Both the position numbers and the translations under genes were made by a program. From assembly GCA_949289265.1 (NCBI GenBank), contig CASENE010000023.1:1-64000 (forward strand): a DNA stretch of 64,000 nt, in the 5' to 3' direction. Under the pieces are notes generated by a model. That model was not told the DNA's origin and did no database searches. It was given only the letters and a program-made list of their open reading frames with translations. Of this stretch, positions 43,776 to 52,002 are shown in pieces. Origin of the DNA: an uncultured Bacteroides sp. Lineage in GTDB: Bacteria; Bacteroidota; Bacteroidia; Bacteroidales; Bacteroidaceae. How positions within the stretch are numbered: the first letter of the stretch is position 1; each line of letters opens with the position of its first letter.

Positions 43776-44744
43776 ATGGAGAAGAAACCTATCACCATCC
43801 GTCCCGCCACACCGGACGATGCCCCCATCATTGCCTCCGCCCTGACCATGGCCCTCGGGCTGGAAACCATGAAACTATATTGCGGAGAGAATTACCAAAG
43901 CGTGCTGGAAGAACTGGCACGAGCGGAGAACACCCAATACAGCTACCGCAACGCGCTGGTGGCCGAAGTGGACGGAACAACGGCAGGAGCCATCGTAGGC
44001 TATGACGGAGCACGCCTACATGAATTGCGCAAGCCCACCCTCCGCCTTATCCAGGAACGGACCGGTCAGACCTTCGCCGGAGTGGAAGACGAAACGAATC
44101 CAGACGAGTTCTATCTGGACTCACTGGGCGTGCTGCCCGCCTACCGCAACCGGGGCATCGGAAGCCGCCTGCTGGCCGCCCTGCGCGACAAGGCTTTCGC
44201 CGAAGGACACAAGCGGGCCGGATTGCTGGTAGACTTTGAAAATCCCCAAGCAGAACACCTGTACCACACGCTGGGCTTTAAACGGATAGAAGCCAGAAAC
44301 CTGTTCGGCCACCGGATGTGGCACCTGCAAGCGGAGAATACGCACCAGCCCACCGACAGAATGACACTCGACCACGTTGCCCTTTACGTCAATGACCTGG
44401 AGGCCACCCGGCAGTTCTTCACACACTACTTCGGTGCTTCCGCCAACGAGATGTACCATAACCCGAGAACCGGACTAAAAACATACTTCCTCACCTTTGG
44501 CAATGGGGCACGGTTGGAAATCATGTCACGCCCCGACATGCAGGATACCCCCAAACACCCCATGCGGACAGGATTCATCCATATCTCTTTCTGTGTGGGC
44601 GGCAAAGAACAGGTGGACCGCCTGACGGAACAACTCCGCACCGACGGTTACGCCGTGTTGAGCGGGCCGCGCACCACGGGCGACGGCTATTACGAAAGCT
44701 GCATCGAAGGACCGGAAGGAAACTTGATAGAAATATCGGCTTGA
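43776..44744 (+). CDS. GNAT acetyltransferase fused to a glyoxalase/VOC domain
   Basis: The 322-residue protein joins two folds. Residues about 5-190 are a GNAT N-acetyltransferase: ITIRPATPDDAPIIA at the start, and motif A LGVLPAYRNRGIGSRLLAAL. From about residue 196 a glyoxalase/bleomycin-resistance (VOC) domain follows: TLDHVALYVNDLEATRQFFT, GARLEIMSRPDM, HISFCVGGKEQVDRL and a C-terminal YYESCIEGPEGNLIEIS. The metal-binding His/Glu positions of VOC enzymes (H in LDHV, E in ARLEIM, H in FIHIS, E in NLIEI) are present. The joint substrate is unknown; an acylated small molecule is a guess. It is downstream of gph. Confidence 0.85.
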   Translation: MEKKPITIRPATPDDAPIIASALTMALGLETMKLYCGENYQSVLEELARAENTQYSYRNALVAEVDGTTAGAIVGYDGARLHELRKPTLRLIQERTGQTFAGVEDETNPDEFYLDSLGVLPAYRNRGIGSRLLAALRDKAFAEGHKRAGLLVDFENPQAEHLYHTLGFKRIEARNLFGHRMWHLQAENTHQPTDRMTLDHVALYVNDLEATRQFFTHYFGASANEMYHNPRTGLKTYFLTFGNGARLEIMSRPDMQDTPKHPMRTGFIHISFCVGGKEQVDRLTEQLRTDGYAVLSGPRTTGDGYYESCIEGPEGNLIEISA

Positions 44745-44762
44745 AAAGGAATGCACCACAAT

Positions 44763-44830
44763 AAAAAAAAGTGGAAGTCTCACGACTTCCACCATTCTTC
44801 TAACCTTAAATCTAAATCTCTATGAAAAAA
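44763..44830 (-). ncRNA. Candidate small RNA, antisense to an orphan susC-type leader
   Basis: On the minus strand transcription would start near 44830, after a -7 TACATTTG (plus 44838-44845). It would end at a perfect intrinsic terminator: GTGGAAGTC/GACTTCCAC (plus 44771-44792, 4-nt loop) followed by eight T (plus 44763-44770). The RNA is about 68 nt, and its 5' half is complementary to CTAACCTTAAATCTAAAT and the ATGAAAAAAAC start-like segment that follows. This layout is that of the cis-antisense RNAs over susC leaders of Bacteroides polysaccharide loci (DonS type), but no susC follows. The hairpin may also terminate the upstream leftward helicase gene. Confidence 0.55.
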
Positions 44831-44837
44831 ACGTGCA

Positions 44838-44870
44838 CAAATGTACGCATTCCCAAGGACATAAACGCAA
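44838..44870 (-). promoter_or_regulatory. Promoter of the candidate small RNA
   Basis: On the minus strand a -33 TTG (plus 44868-44870), a 22-bp spacer and a -7 TACATTTG (plus 44838-44845). It lies in a markedly AT-rich 190-bp island between two genes. Confidence 0.5.
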
Positions 44871-44944
44871 GCGTAAGTGTTATAAGAATGAAATACAAAT
44901 TTAATATTTGCTAAATCAGCAGAAACAACCATCCTATACAGTTC

Positions 44945-47900
44945 TTATACACCGCAAACTTGTAACAGACGCCTGTAGATGGGATTCAACCTAAGCACTT
45001 CGGGCACGCCGGTCATGAACATCTGCATACGGGCACGGGTCAGGGCGACGTTCAGTTTGCGATCGATGAGCACGCCGTTGTCCTCGGTCAGGCAGGCCAG
45101 GAACTTCAATTGCGAAGGACGGTTGACGCAAAACGAATAGATAATCACATCGCGCTCACTCCCCTGAAACCTTTCCACCGTATCAATCAACACGTCCTCC
45201 AAAGCCGGAATGCCCACCGAAGCCATCTCTTTCCTTATCAATGCTATCTGACTGCGGTAGGGCGTGATGATGCCCAACGTCTTCTGTGGGTCGAAGCCTA
45301 TGGTATCCTTGTATTGTTGATAAACCGCAGCTGCCAGACGGGCCGCCAGACGGGCTTCCGAATGGTTCACCTTGGCCGAATGAGCCACCGGTTCCGGCAC
45401 GGAAGGCAGGAAAGCCACCCGACGAGTCAGCCAATCGGCATATTCACTCTGAGCCAACCGGGGTGCCAAAGTCAGTGTCCCGCTCTGATGGGCCAGACCA
45501 CACGTCTGCAACAAGCCGCCATAGAACGCTTCATTGGGAAACGAGGCCACCTCTACATTCATTCGTCCCTGCCGACAAAGCATATCGAAAGAGCGGTGCT
45601 CGGTATCCGTCTGCACAACGGTGCGATACAGGCGCTCGAATAGCGAATCCTTCAAGTTGGTGAGACCGATAGCACGCAAACGTTCCGAATGTATCTCCGA
45701 TTGGACAGACGACTGCAGCACCACTGCCGGCAACTGCTTGTGGTCGCCTATCAGGATAAACTTTCCGATGGCATCGGCTCCCTCATCGTTACGCCAACAC
45801 AACAGCCCCAGCAACTGAGGCTCCAATATCTGTGTGGCCTCATCCACCAAAGCCACGTCGAAGGTCTTCAGATGAAAGAGTTCGGTCTTGGCAGAAAGCG
45901 TGGCCACCGTCCCCACAAACACGCGGCAACGCGACAGGCGTTCGCGCACCGCCCGACGGTTGGGGCATCCCTCCAGGATGTTTTCAATCAGATAGGGGCG
46001 GTAAGGCTCATCGCAAGCCAACTCACTCCCCACTCGGATGAAATCAATGGCAGGCACAATGGATGTGAGCATCTTGCAAATTTCATCCACAGCCCGGTTG
46101 GTATAAGAAAGGAGCAGGATCTGTTTTCCTTCCCCATAGAAGGCCTCCACCATGCCCCGCAAGGCGCGCGATGTCTTGCCGGTACCGGGCGGGCCGATGA
46201 GCAGGAAATAATCCCGGGCAGCCTGCGCCTTGCGGGTGATGCGCACAAAGTCATCCTCCGCTCCCGCAATGGCCTCATCCACCCGAACGTCAAACTCTGG
46301 CGGGCGTTGCCCCAAGAGCAAATCGCGCCGACGCTGCGTAGCCGAAAGGAAAGCAGACAATCCCCGGTACATATTGCGGAAAGAGGCATCCATATAATCG
46401 TGCTCCATGGCATAATGGCTATCCATGGGCAGTACCCCCGCATTCTGCTGGGTAGCACGAAGACGGACACGTATCGCTGCATCGGTAATCTCTTCGATGT
46501 TGCCCTTAAACACCAGTTTGTTGGTCACATTGTCGGCATCGGCATTGCGCTCGTAGAGCACAACGGCATCCCCCTGTCGGAAGTTGGGCAGAGGAGCCTC
46601 TACCGCTTCACTGTCCCCGTGCCCACGTTTCAGGCGCAGGTAAGGTTTACGGGCATCGGCCGCATGGTTTTCGCAAATGGTAAGTCCGTAGAGTATCTCG
46701 CCGCCTTCTATTTTCTCGGCCAACGTGGCCTGCCAGAGCGAGGAGGCTCCCATGCGCCCTTCGTATTCCACATCGCCCGATTTGGACGTGTAAAGTTCCT
46801 TGGTAATAAAATTATAGAGAGAATAGAAATAATCGGCCTCCAGCGGCGAAAGAGCATCCAACTGCTTCCGCACGGCATCAATGCCCGGTGCCAGGTAACG
46901 CTTCCACAATACGCCGTCCAAAGCACGCTGGTTCAGGATGTCAGGACGGATATCCTGCAGGCGTTCGGCCGTATAATGCAGGTCGTTGTGCAGCTGGATG
47001 CCATATTCGGTAGCCACGATGCGGTTGCGCACGTCCATCACCCGCCGCAACATGGCCCATGAGCCCCGTGCCGGATAGAGCAACGGATAGCGGGTATAAA
47101 GCAAGTAGGGCCTGACATGTCGGTGATCTTTGCCCATCGAATACTCCAACACGGCCTGATAGAGCAACATCTGCACCAGGTTGTTCTCCTTAGGAACAAT
47201 CTTGCCGCGCATCTTGTATTCGTCGGCCTTGCCCGATTTCATTTCGATGAATGAGGTGTGGTCGCGCTGCATGTAGTCCAGCCTTCCCTGCAGCCCCAGA
47301 GCCTCACAGATGTACGAGGGTTCCAACACGGCATCCGTGCGGTCCAGCCCATAGCCCGAAGCCCGGAAGGTCTCCGTCACGATCTGGCGGAGGTGCTCGA
47401 AATGCAGGGCGCAGTCGCGGAAGAATGCCTGCTCCGTCTCGGGATCTTGCAGGTCGGCACAAGTGGCCAACTCAATGGGATACTGGCGGAAGGCCTTCTT
47501 CATACAGGCACGATAGTCCGGCCGGTCTTCCGCATGTATCCATTCGTCCAGAAAGAGGTTCACGATGTTACCCAACAACAAAGGGCGCGCATTGCCCGTG
47601 GGCTGTAGACGCATCAACAAGTAGTTGGCAGGATGGTGGCCATATTCCTTGAAACACTCGGCCAGCGTACTGATGTCCATCAGGTAGTCCGGTTCCAAGA
47701 CGATGAACGACGGCGTCAATACCCCTTCTGCATCCACAGCCACATCCAGCAAGTTGAGCTGAGCCCCCGGCCACAGGCAACGGCAGGTATCGTCAAACTC
47801 ATCGTTCACCTGCGGCACGTGGCAACGTACTTTCAGTGGAGCGTCGACCACCACATCGGCCGGACGCACGTAGAGGAACGATGCATCGGCCTGCACAAAG

Positions 47901-48331
47901 GTGACACGCAGACGGTTCAAGTGTTCCCGGGCAGGAGGAGAGACAATGTAGGTGGCATCGGCCCGGGGCAAAGCGTGGCGCAATTTGTCGGGGATATCTT
48001 GTCCGGTGAGGCGTTGCACGAAGAAAGCCAATGTCTTGGCATCGCGTAAGAGGTGTTCACGATCAGGACGTGCCCGTCGGTTCAGGACGTCGTTCGACAT
48101 CAGGCGGAAGGTATGCAAACGGTTCTGTTCGGCCACGCTAAGACCCAACTTGGCACTCACGTAGTTGATGCGCGCCGCCAGGTCGGTCATCTGCAAGCTC
48201 CCGTCGCAAGTCTGTTCGCGGCACAAACCATCCAACAGTTCGCGCATGCGCCGACAAGCGGCCTCCGGTGTCAGTTCCCCCTCCCGGCAGACAGCCAGCA
48301 ACAGGTCGTAACATTCACCCGCCTCCGTCAT
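44945..48331 (-). CDS. RecB-type nuclease fused to a Dna2/UPF1-like SF1 helicase
   Basis: The 1128-residue protein combines an N-terminal nuclease and a C-terminal helicase. The nuclease motifs are GRLDYM (Asp352), FIEMKSGK (Glu363, Lys365) and QMLLY (387-391, the QxxxY motif of RecB/Cas4/Dna2), so the active site is intact. The four iron-sulfur cysteines of Dna2/Cas4 are absent. The helicase has Walker A GPPGTGKTSRA (713-), Walker B LVDEATQ (828-834), motif III GDHKQLP (862-868), TVERFQGSERD (1051-1061) and LNVALTRARM. The start at 48331 follows a GGAGAGGAG ribosome-binding site; the GTG at 48352 would overlap tatC. It follows tatA and tatC with a 4-nt gap. A DNA repair or defence role is inferred. 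Confidence 0.85.
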   Translation of the reverse strand: MTEAGECYDLLLAVCREGELTPEAACRRMRELLDGLCREQTCDGSLQMTDLAARINYVSAKLGLSVAEQNRLHTFRLMSNDVLNRRARPDREHLLRDAKTLAFFVQRLTGQDIPDKLRHALPRADATYIVSPPAREHLNRLRVTFVQADASFLYVRPADVVVDAPLKVRCHVPQVNDEFDDTCRCLWPGAQLNLLDVAVDAEGVLTPSFIVLEPDYLMDISTLAECFKEYGHHPANYLLMRLQPTGNARPLLLGNIVNLFLDEWIHAEDRPDYRACMKKAFRQYPIELATCADLQDPETEQAFFRDCALHFEHLRQIVTETFRASGYGLDRTDAVLEPSYICEALGLQGRLDYMQRDHTSFIEMKSGKADEYKMRGKIVPKENNLVQMLLYQAVLEYSMGKDHRHVRPYLLYTRYPLLYPARGSWAMLRRVMDVRNRIVATEYGIQLHNDLHYTAERLQDIRPDILNQRALDGVLWKRYLAPGIDAVRKQLDALSPLEADYFYSLYNFITKELYTSKSGDVEYEGRMGASSLWQATLAEKIEGGEILYGLTICENHAADARKPYLRLKRGHGDSEAVEAPLPNFRQGDAVVLYERNADADNVTNKLVFKGNIEEITDAAIRVRLRATQQNAGVLPMDSHYAMEHDYMDASFRNMYRGLSAFLSATQRRRDLLLGQRPPEFDVRVDEAIAGAEDDFVRITRKAQAARDYFLLIGPPGTGKTSRALRGMVEAFYGEGKQILLLSYTNRAVDEICKMLTSIVPAIDFIRVGSELACDEPYRPYLIENILEGCPNRRAVRERLSRCRVFVGTVATLSAKTELFHLKTFDVALVDEATQILEPQLLGLLCWRNDEGADAIGKFILIGDHKQLPAVVLQSSVQSEIHSERLRAIGLTNLKDSLFERLYRTVVQTDTEHRSFDMLCRQGRMNVEVASFPNEAFYGGLLQTCGLAHQSGTLTLAPRLAQSEYADWLTRRVAFLPSVPEPVAHSAKVNHSEARLAARLAAAVYQQYKDTIGFDPQKTLGIITPYRSQIALIRKEMASVGIPALEDVLIDTVERFQGSERDVIIYSFCVNRPSQLKFLACLTEDNGVLIDRKLNVALTRARMQMFMTGVPEVLRLNPIYRRLLQVCGV

Positions 48332-48335
48332 CTTG

Positions 48336-49148
48336 TCAATTCTCCTCTCCACCGGCCTCGTCGTCCGGCTTGTCCTTAATCATCAGGATACTCAGTTCAT
48401 ACAGCAGGTAGAGAGGGATGGCCACCACCGCCAGCGTGAAGGGGTCGCCCGTGGGCGTGATGACGGCGGCCACAATGACAATGATAACAGCGGCATGCCT
48501 GCGGTACTTGCGCAAGAAGGCCTTGTGCACCAGCCCCAGCAGCGACAGCAACCACGTCACCAAGGGCAACTCGAAGGCCAGACCCATGCACAGCACCAAC
48601 ATCATGAAGTTGTCTATGTATGAATTGAGCGATATCTGGTTTTCGATGAGGGAACTCAACTGGTAGGTGGACAGGAAGCGCAGCGTCAACGGGTAGACCA
48701 TGAAGTAGCCCAGCACGACACCCACAAAGAACATCACCGTGCCCACGGCCAACGCCTTCCTGACACCGCGCATCTCATGGGGGTAGAGAGCCGGACTGAT
48801 GAAGCGCCACACCTCGTAGAACAAGTAGGGAGCAGCCGTCACTACCGACATCCAGAAGGCCGTGGACATGTGGATGAGGAACGGGGCGGCCAAGTTGATG
48901 TTGACCAGCCGGATGTGAAACTCCTGCGTGAAGAAGTCGCCCTGCAAGTCCAGCCGTTGCCCTATCCAGCGCAGCAGTTCGTAGAACACGAAGTCGTTGT
49001 CGCACGGGGCCAATATGACCCGGTCGAACAGGACAGGCATGGCCAGGAAATAGCCTACGGCCAGCACAAACCACACCGCCAGGATGCGTATCAGCATCCG
49101 CCGCAGCACGTCCAGATGGTCCCAGAATGTCAGTTCCTTGTCCGCCAC
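48336..49148 (-). CDS. tatC: Sec-independent protein translocase TatC
   Basis: TatC is the receptor of the twin-arginine export system in the inner membrane. The 270-residue protein has six hydrophobic segments. The first cytoplasmic stretch, KELTFWDHLDVLRRMLIRIL, corresponds to the conserved N-terminal EHLxELRxR region. The conserved periplasmic FLIHMSTAFWMSVVTAAPYL and WRFISPALYPHE follow. The start is a GTG. It lies 10 bp after tatA and 4 bp before the nuclease-helicase. An additional TatB gene is not seen; two-component TatAC systems are common outside the proteobacteria. Confidence 0.94.
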   Translation of the reverse strand: MADKELTFWDHLDVLRRMLIRILAVWFVLAVGYFLAMPVLFDRVILAPCDNDFVFYELLRWIGQRLDLQGDFFTQEFHIRLVNINLAAPFLIHMSTAFWMSVVTAAPYLFYEVWRFISPALYPHEMRGVRKALAVGTVMFFVGVVLGYFMVYPLTLRFLSTYQLSSLIENQISLNSYIDNFMMLVLCMGLAFELPLVTWLLSLLGLVHKAFLRKYRRHAAVIIVIVAAVITPTGDPFTLAVVAIPLYLLYELSILMIKDKPDDEAGGEEN

Positions 49149-49158
49149 GTCCGCCCCG

Positions 49159-49377
49159 TCATTTCTTGGACTCCACCGGTTCGTCTATCTCGTCCTTGGC
49201 CTTGCTGATTTCCTCCTTGGCCTCGTTCACGCCCTCCTTGAAGCTCTTCACGCCCTTGCCCAGGCCGCGCATCAGTTCGGGTATTTTCTTGCCGCCGAAC
49301 AGCAACAGGATAATCACGGCAATAATAATCCACTCGGAGCCACTGGGCAGGAAACTTAATAACAGTACATTGGTCAT
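49159..49377 (-). CDS. tatA: Twin-arginine translocase subunit TatA/E
   Basis: The 72-residue protein has one N-terminal transmembrane helix ([20 protein letters not shown], containing the FGxKxxPE motif). An amphipathic helix ([19 protein letters not shown]) and a charged tail of lysines and glutamates follow. TatA forms the pore-forming oligomer of the Tat pathway. It is the first gene of the leftward operon tatA-tatC-nuclease/helicase. Confidence 0.94.
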   Translation of the reverse strand: MTNVLLLSFLPSGSEWIIIAVIILLLFGGKKIPELMRGLGKGVKSFKEGVNEAKEEISKAKDEIDEPVESKK

Positions 49378-49421
49378 AGCAGTATGGTGTTTTAAAATGA
49401 TGGTATGCCTGAATCAGCGTG

Positions 49422-49429
49422 CAAATATA
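49422..49429 (-). promoter_or_regulatory. Promoter -7 box of the tat operon
   Basis: TATATTTG on the minus strand (plus CAAATATA), 45 bp upstream of the tatA start codon. A -33 TTG is not clear at the usual distance. Confidence 0.5.
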
Positions 49430-49509
49430 GCACAAAGTTTGAATAACGGCGAACGAATGCGCCCGGAATTTCTCCCCTGCCTCTCAGGCGCGCGTGTCCC
49501 CCCCCCGCG

Positions 49510-52002
49510 TCACATCTGATAATAGACGCGCTTGACGCGGGTAGAGACACTGGTCAGCACCTCGTAGGGGATAGTGCCAAGGGCATCGGAGAGGACGGTG
49601 ACAGGCAGGTGGTCGCCGAATATCTCCACGCGGTCGCCCTCGCGGCAAGGGATGCCGGTGACGTCTATCATGCAAACGTCCATGCAGATATTGCCCACGT
49701 AGGGGGCCGGCTGCCCGTTGACAAGGCAGTAGGCGTGGCCGTTGCCCAAGCGGCGGTTCAGACCGTCGGCATATCCGATGGGGAGGGCGGCGATGCGCGA
49801 AGGACGGTCAAGATGGCCCCGGCGGCTGTAGCCCACGGTGTCGGCGGCCGGGACGTCGTGTATCTGCAGGATGGTGGTATAGAGGGAACTGACGTTGCGC
49901 GTGACGGCGTTGGCCACGGGGTCGACGCCATAGAGGCCGATGCCCAGGCGCACCATGTCGAACTGCGCCTCGGGGAAGCGGCCGATGGCGGCCGAATTGC
50001 AGATATGGCGCAGGATGCGGTGGGGGAAGGCGGCTTGCAACTGGCGGGCGGCTGCGCTGAACGTGTCTATCTGGCGACGGGTGAAGTCGTCGAACTGCGG
50101 AGAGTCGCTGCCTACGAGGTGCGAGAAAACGGAGCGCACGATGAGGGCGTCCTGAGCCTTGAGCCGCGCAATGAGAGCGGGCAGCTCGTGGGGAAGGAAG
50201 CCCAGGCGGTGCATGCCGGTGTCTATCTTGATGTGGATGGGAAAGTTAGTGATGCCCTGTTTTTCGGCTTCTCGGACTAATGCGTCAAGAAGGTGGAAAC
50301 TGTAAACCTCAGGCTCGAGGTGGTAGTCGAACAGGGTCTTAAAGGCGGTCATCTCGGGATTCATGACGAGGATGCTGGTGGTGATGCCTGCGCGGCGCAG
50401 TTCGGCCCCCTCGTCGGCCACGGCCACGGCCAGGTAGTCCACATGATGCTCTTGCAGGGTCTTGGCTATCTCGTAGGAACCTGCGCCGTAGGCCGAGGCC
50501 TTCACCATGCAAGTCATCTTGACGCCGGGACGCAGCAGGGCTCGGTGGGCGTTGAGATTGTCCACCATGGCCCCCAGGTTGACCTCGAGGATGGTCTCGT
50601 GCACCTTCTTCTCCAGTGCCTCGGTCAGCGCGTCGAACCCAAAGCGGCGTGCCCCCTTGATGAGGACTATTTCATTCTCCAGTTTTAACTTCCCCTTGTG
50701 CAGGGCGGCCAACAGGGCCTCGGTGTCGGGATAAAAGTCCTTCTCCATCGCGAAGTGCGCGGCATGTTCGCCCAGTTCCCGTCCTACGCCGATGATGCGT
50801 TGCACATGCCGGCTGTCCAGCAGTTGTGCCACCTGGCGGTAGAGCATGGGGGCGTTCTGCCCCGTCTCCAGGATGTCGGACAGGATGAGGGTACGCTTCA
50901 GGTTGTTGGACAACGAGCGGCGGTAGAGAAAGTCGAGGGCTATGTCCAGCGATACCAGGTCTGAATTGTAACTGTCGTTGATGAGCAGGCAGCCGTCTTT
51001 GCCCTCCTTCACCTCCAGGCGCATGCCCACCGGCTCGAGGGTGGCCATGCCGCGTGCGATGCGTTCGGCCGGCACCATCAGGTAAAGGCAGGCAGCCAGG
51101 CAGTGCAGGGAGTTCTCGATAGAGGCATCGTCGATGAAGGGCAAGGTGTATGTGTTGTCCATGTCCAGATAGCGATAGTTCACCACGGTGCAGTCGTCTT
51201 TCTTCTCCACCTTGCTGATGAAGAGGGGGCGTTCCAGGTCTTTGCGGCTCCAGGCTATCTCGCGGGCAGAGAGCAGCGACTTGGCCACGCAATTGCTGAT
51301 GAACTCGTCGTCTCCGTTGTATATCAGCACGTCGCAATCCTTGAAAAGGCCCAACTTCTCCATACACTTGTCCTGCAAGGAAAAGAAATTCTCCTGGTGA
51401 GCGCCGCCTATGTTGGTCAGGATGCCGATGGTGGGCTTGATGATGCTCTCCAGTGCCGCCATCTCGCCGGGTTCGGAAATACCAGCCTCAAAGATGCCCA
51501 GTTCTGCCCCCTCGTCCATCCGCCACACCGACAATGGGACGCCTATCTGCGAATTATAGCTGCGCGGCGAGCGCACTGTCTGCCGCTCGGGGCTGAGCAA
51601 ATGATGCAGCCACTCCTTTACCACCGTCTTTCCGTTGCTGCCGGTAATGCCGATAACGGGTATCTGAAAGCGTGCACGATGCTTCTCGGCCAATCTCTGC
51701 AAGGCCTTTAACGGGTCGGGCACTACCAGGTAGTTGGCATCCGCCTGCACGCCTCCCAGTTCTCCCTGCTCCATCCGGCGGAAAGCATCCTCGCTGACCA
51801 CAAAATGGCGGACGTCGCGAACATACAGTTCGGAGATGTAACGTGCCCCGTCGTTCCTCTTCGTAGGCAGGGCGAAAAACAAGGTAGCTTCGGGGAAACT
51901 GAGCGAACGGCTGTCTGTCAACAGCCAATCAATGGTGCCCAGCGCATTCCCCACGCGCCGCGCTCCTATGGTTTCACTGATTTGTTCAATAGAGTATGAC
52001 AT
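49510..52002 (-). CDS. murF-alr: Bifunctional MurF / alanine racemase
   Basis: The 830-residue fusion, usual in Bacteroidetes, joins two steps of cell-wall synthesis: UDP-MurNAc-tripeptide:D-Ala-D-Ala ligase and alanine racemase. The N-terminal MurF part has the ATP loop PVIGITGSNGKTVVKEWL (near residue 105), FEAGISEPGEM and the C-terminal LLINDSYNSDLVSLDIAL. The alanine racemase part begins about residue 460 with ILEVNLGAMVDNL. It carries the PLP lysine in MVKASAYGAGS and the opposite catalytic tyrosine in VGYSRRGH, then LPIGYADGLNR. Its start overlaps the end of the GSCFA gene by 37 nt, so both are coupled. The start at 52002 drops 12 non-conserved residues. Confidence 0.95.
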   Translation of the reverse strand: MSYSIEQISETIGARRVGNALGTIDWLLTDSRSLSFPEATLFFALPTKRNDGARYISELYVRDVRHFVVSEDAFRRMEQGELGGVQADANYLVVPDPLKALQRLAEKHRARFQIPVIGITGSNGKTVVKEWLHHLLSPERQTVRSPRSYNSQIGVPLSVWRMDEGAELGIFEAGISEPGEMAALESIIKPTIGILTNIGGAHQENFFSLQDKCMEKLGLFKDCDVLIYNGDDEFISNCVAKSLLSAREIAWSRKDLERPLFISKVEKKDDCTVVNYRYLDMDNTYTLPFIDDASIENSLHCLAACLYLMVPAERIARGMATLEPVGMRLEVKEGKDGCLLINDSYNSDLVSLDIALDFLYRRSLSNNLKRTLILSDILETGQNAPMLYRQVAQLLDSRHVQRIIGVGRELGEHAAHFAMEKDFYPDTEALLAALHKGKLKLENEIVLIKGARRFGFDALTEALEKKVHETILEVNLGAMVDNLNAHRALLRPGVKMTCMVKASAYGAGSYEIAKTLQEHHVDYLAVAVADEGAELRRAGITTSILVMNPEMTAFKTLFDYHLEPEVYSFHLLDALVREAEKQGITNFPIHIKIDTGMHRLGFLPHELPALIARLKAQDALIVRSVFSHLVGSDSPQFDDFTRRQIDTFSAAARQLQAAFPHRILRHICNSAAIGRFPEAQFDMVRLGIGLYGVDPVANAVTRNVSSLYTTILQIHDVPAADTVGYSRRGHLDRPSRIAALPIGYADGLNRRLGNGHAYCLVNGQPAPYVGNICMDVCMIDVTGIPCREGDRVEIFGDHLPVTVLSDALGTIPYEVLTSVSTRVKRVYYQM

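Noticed and set aside
44822-44914. A 30-codon plus-strand reading frame starting ATGAAAAAAACG in the AT-rich island
   Set aside because: It is antisense to the candidate small RNA, has no promoter of its own and no recognisable product. It looks like the decayed start of a larger (susC-like) gene.
44945-48331. Cas4 or Dna2 with an iron-sulfur cluster
   Set aside because: The RecB-type nuclease motifs are present, but no cluster of conserved cysteines follows the QxxxY motif, and there are no CRISPR genes.
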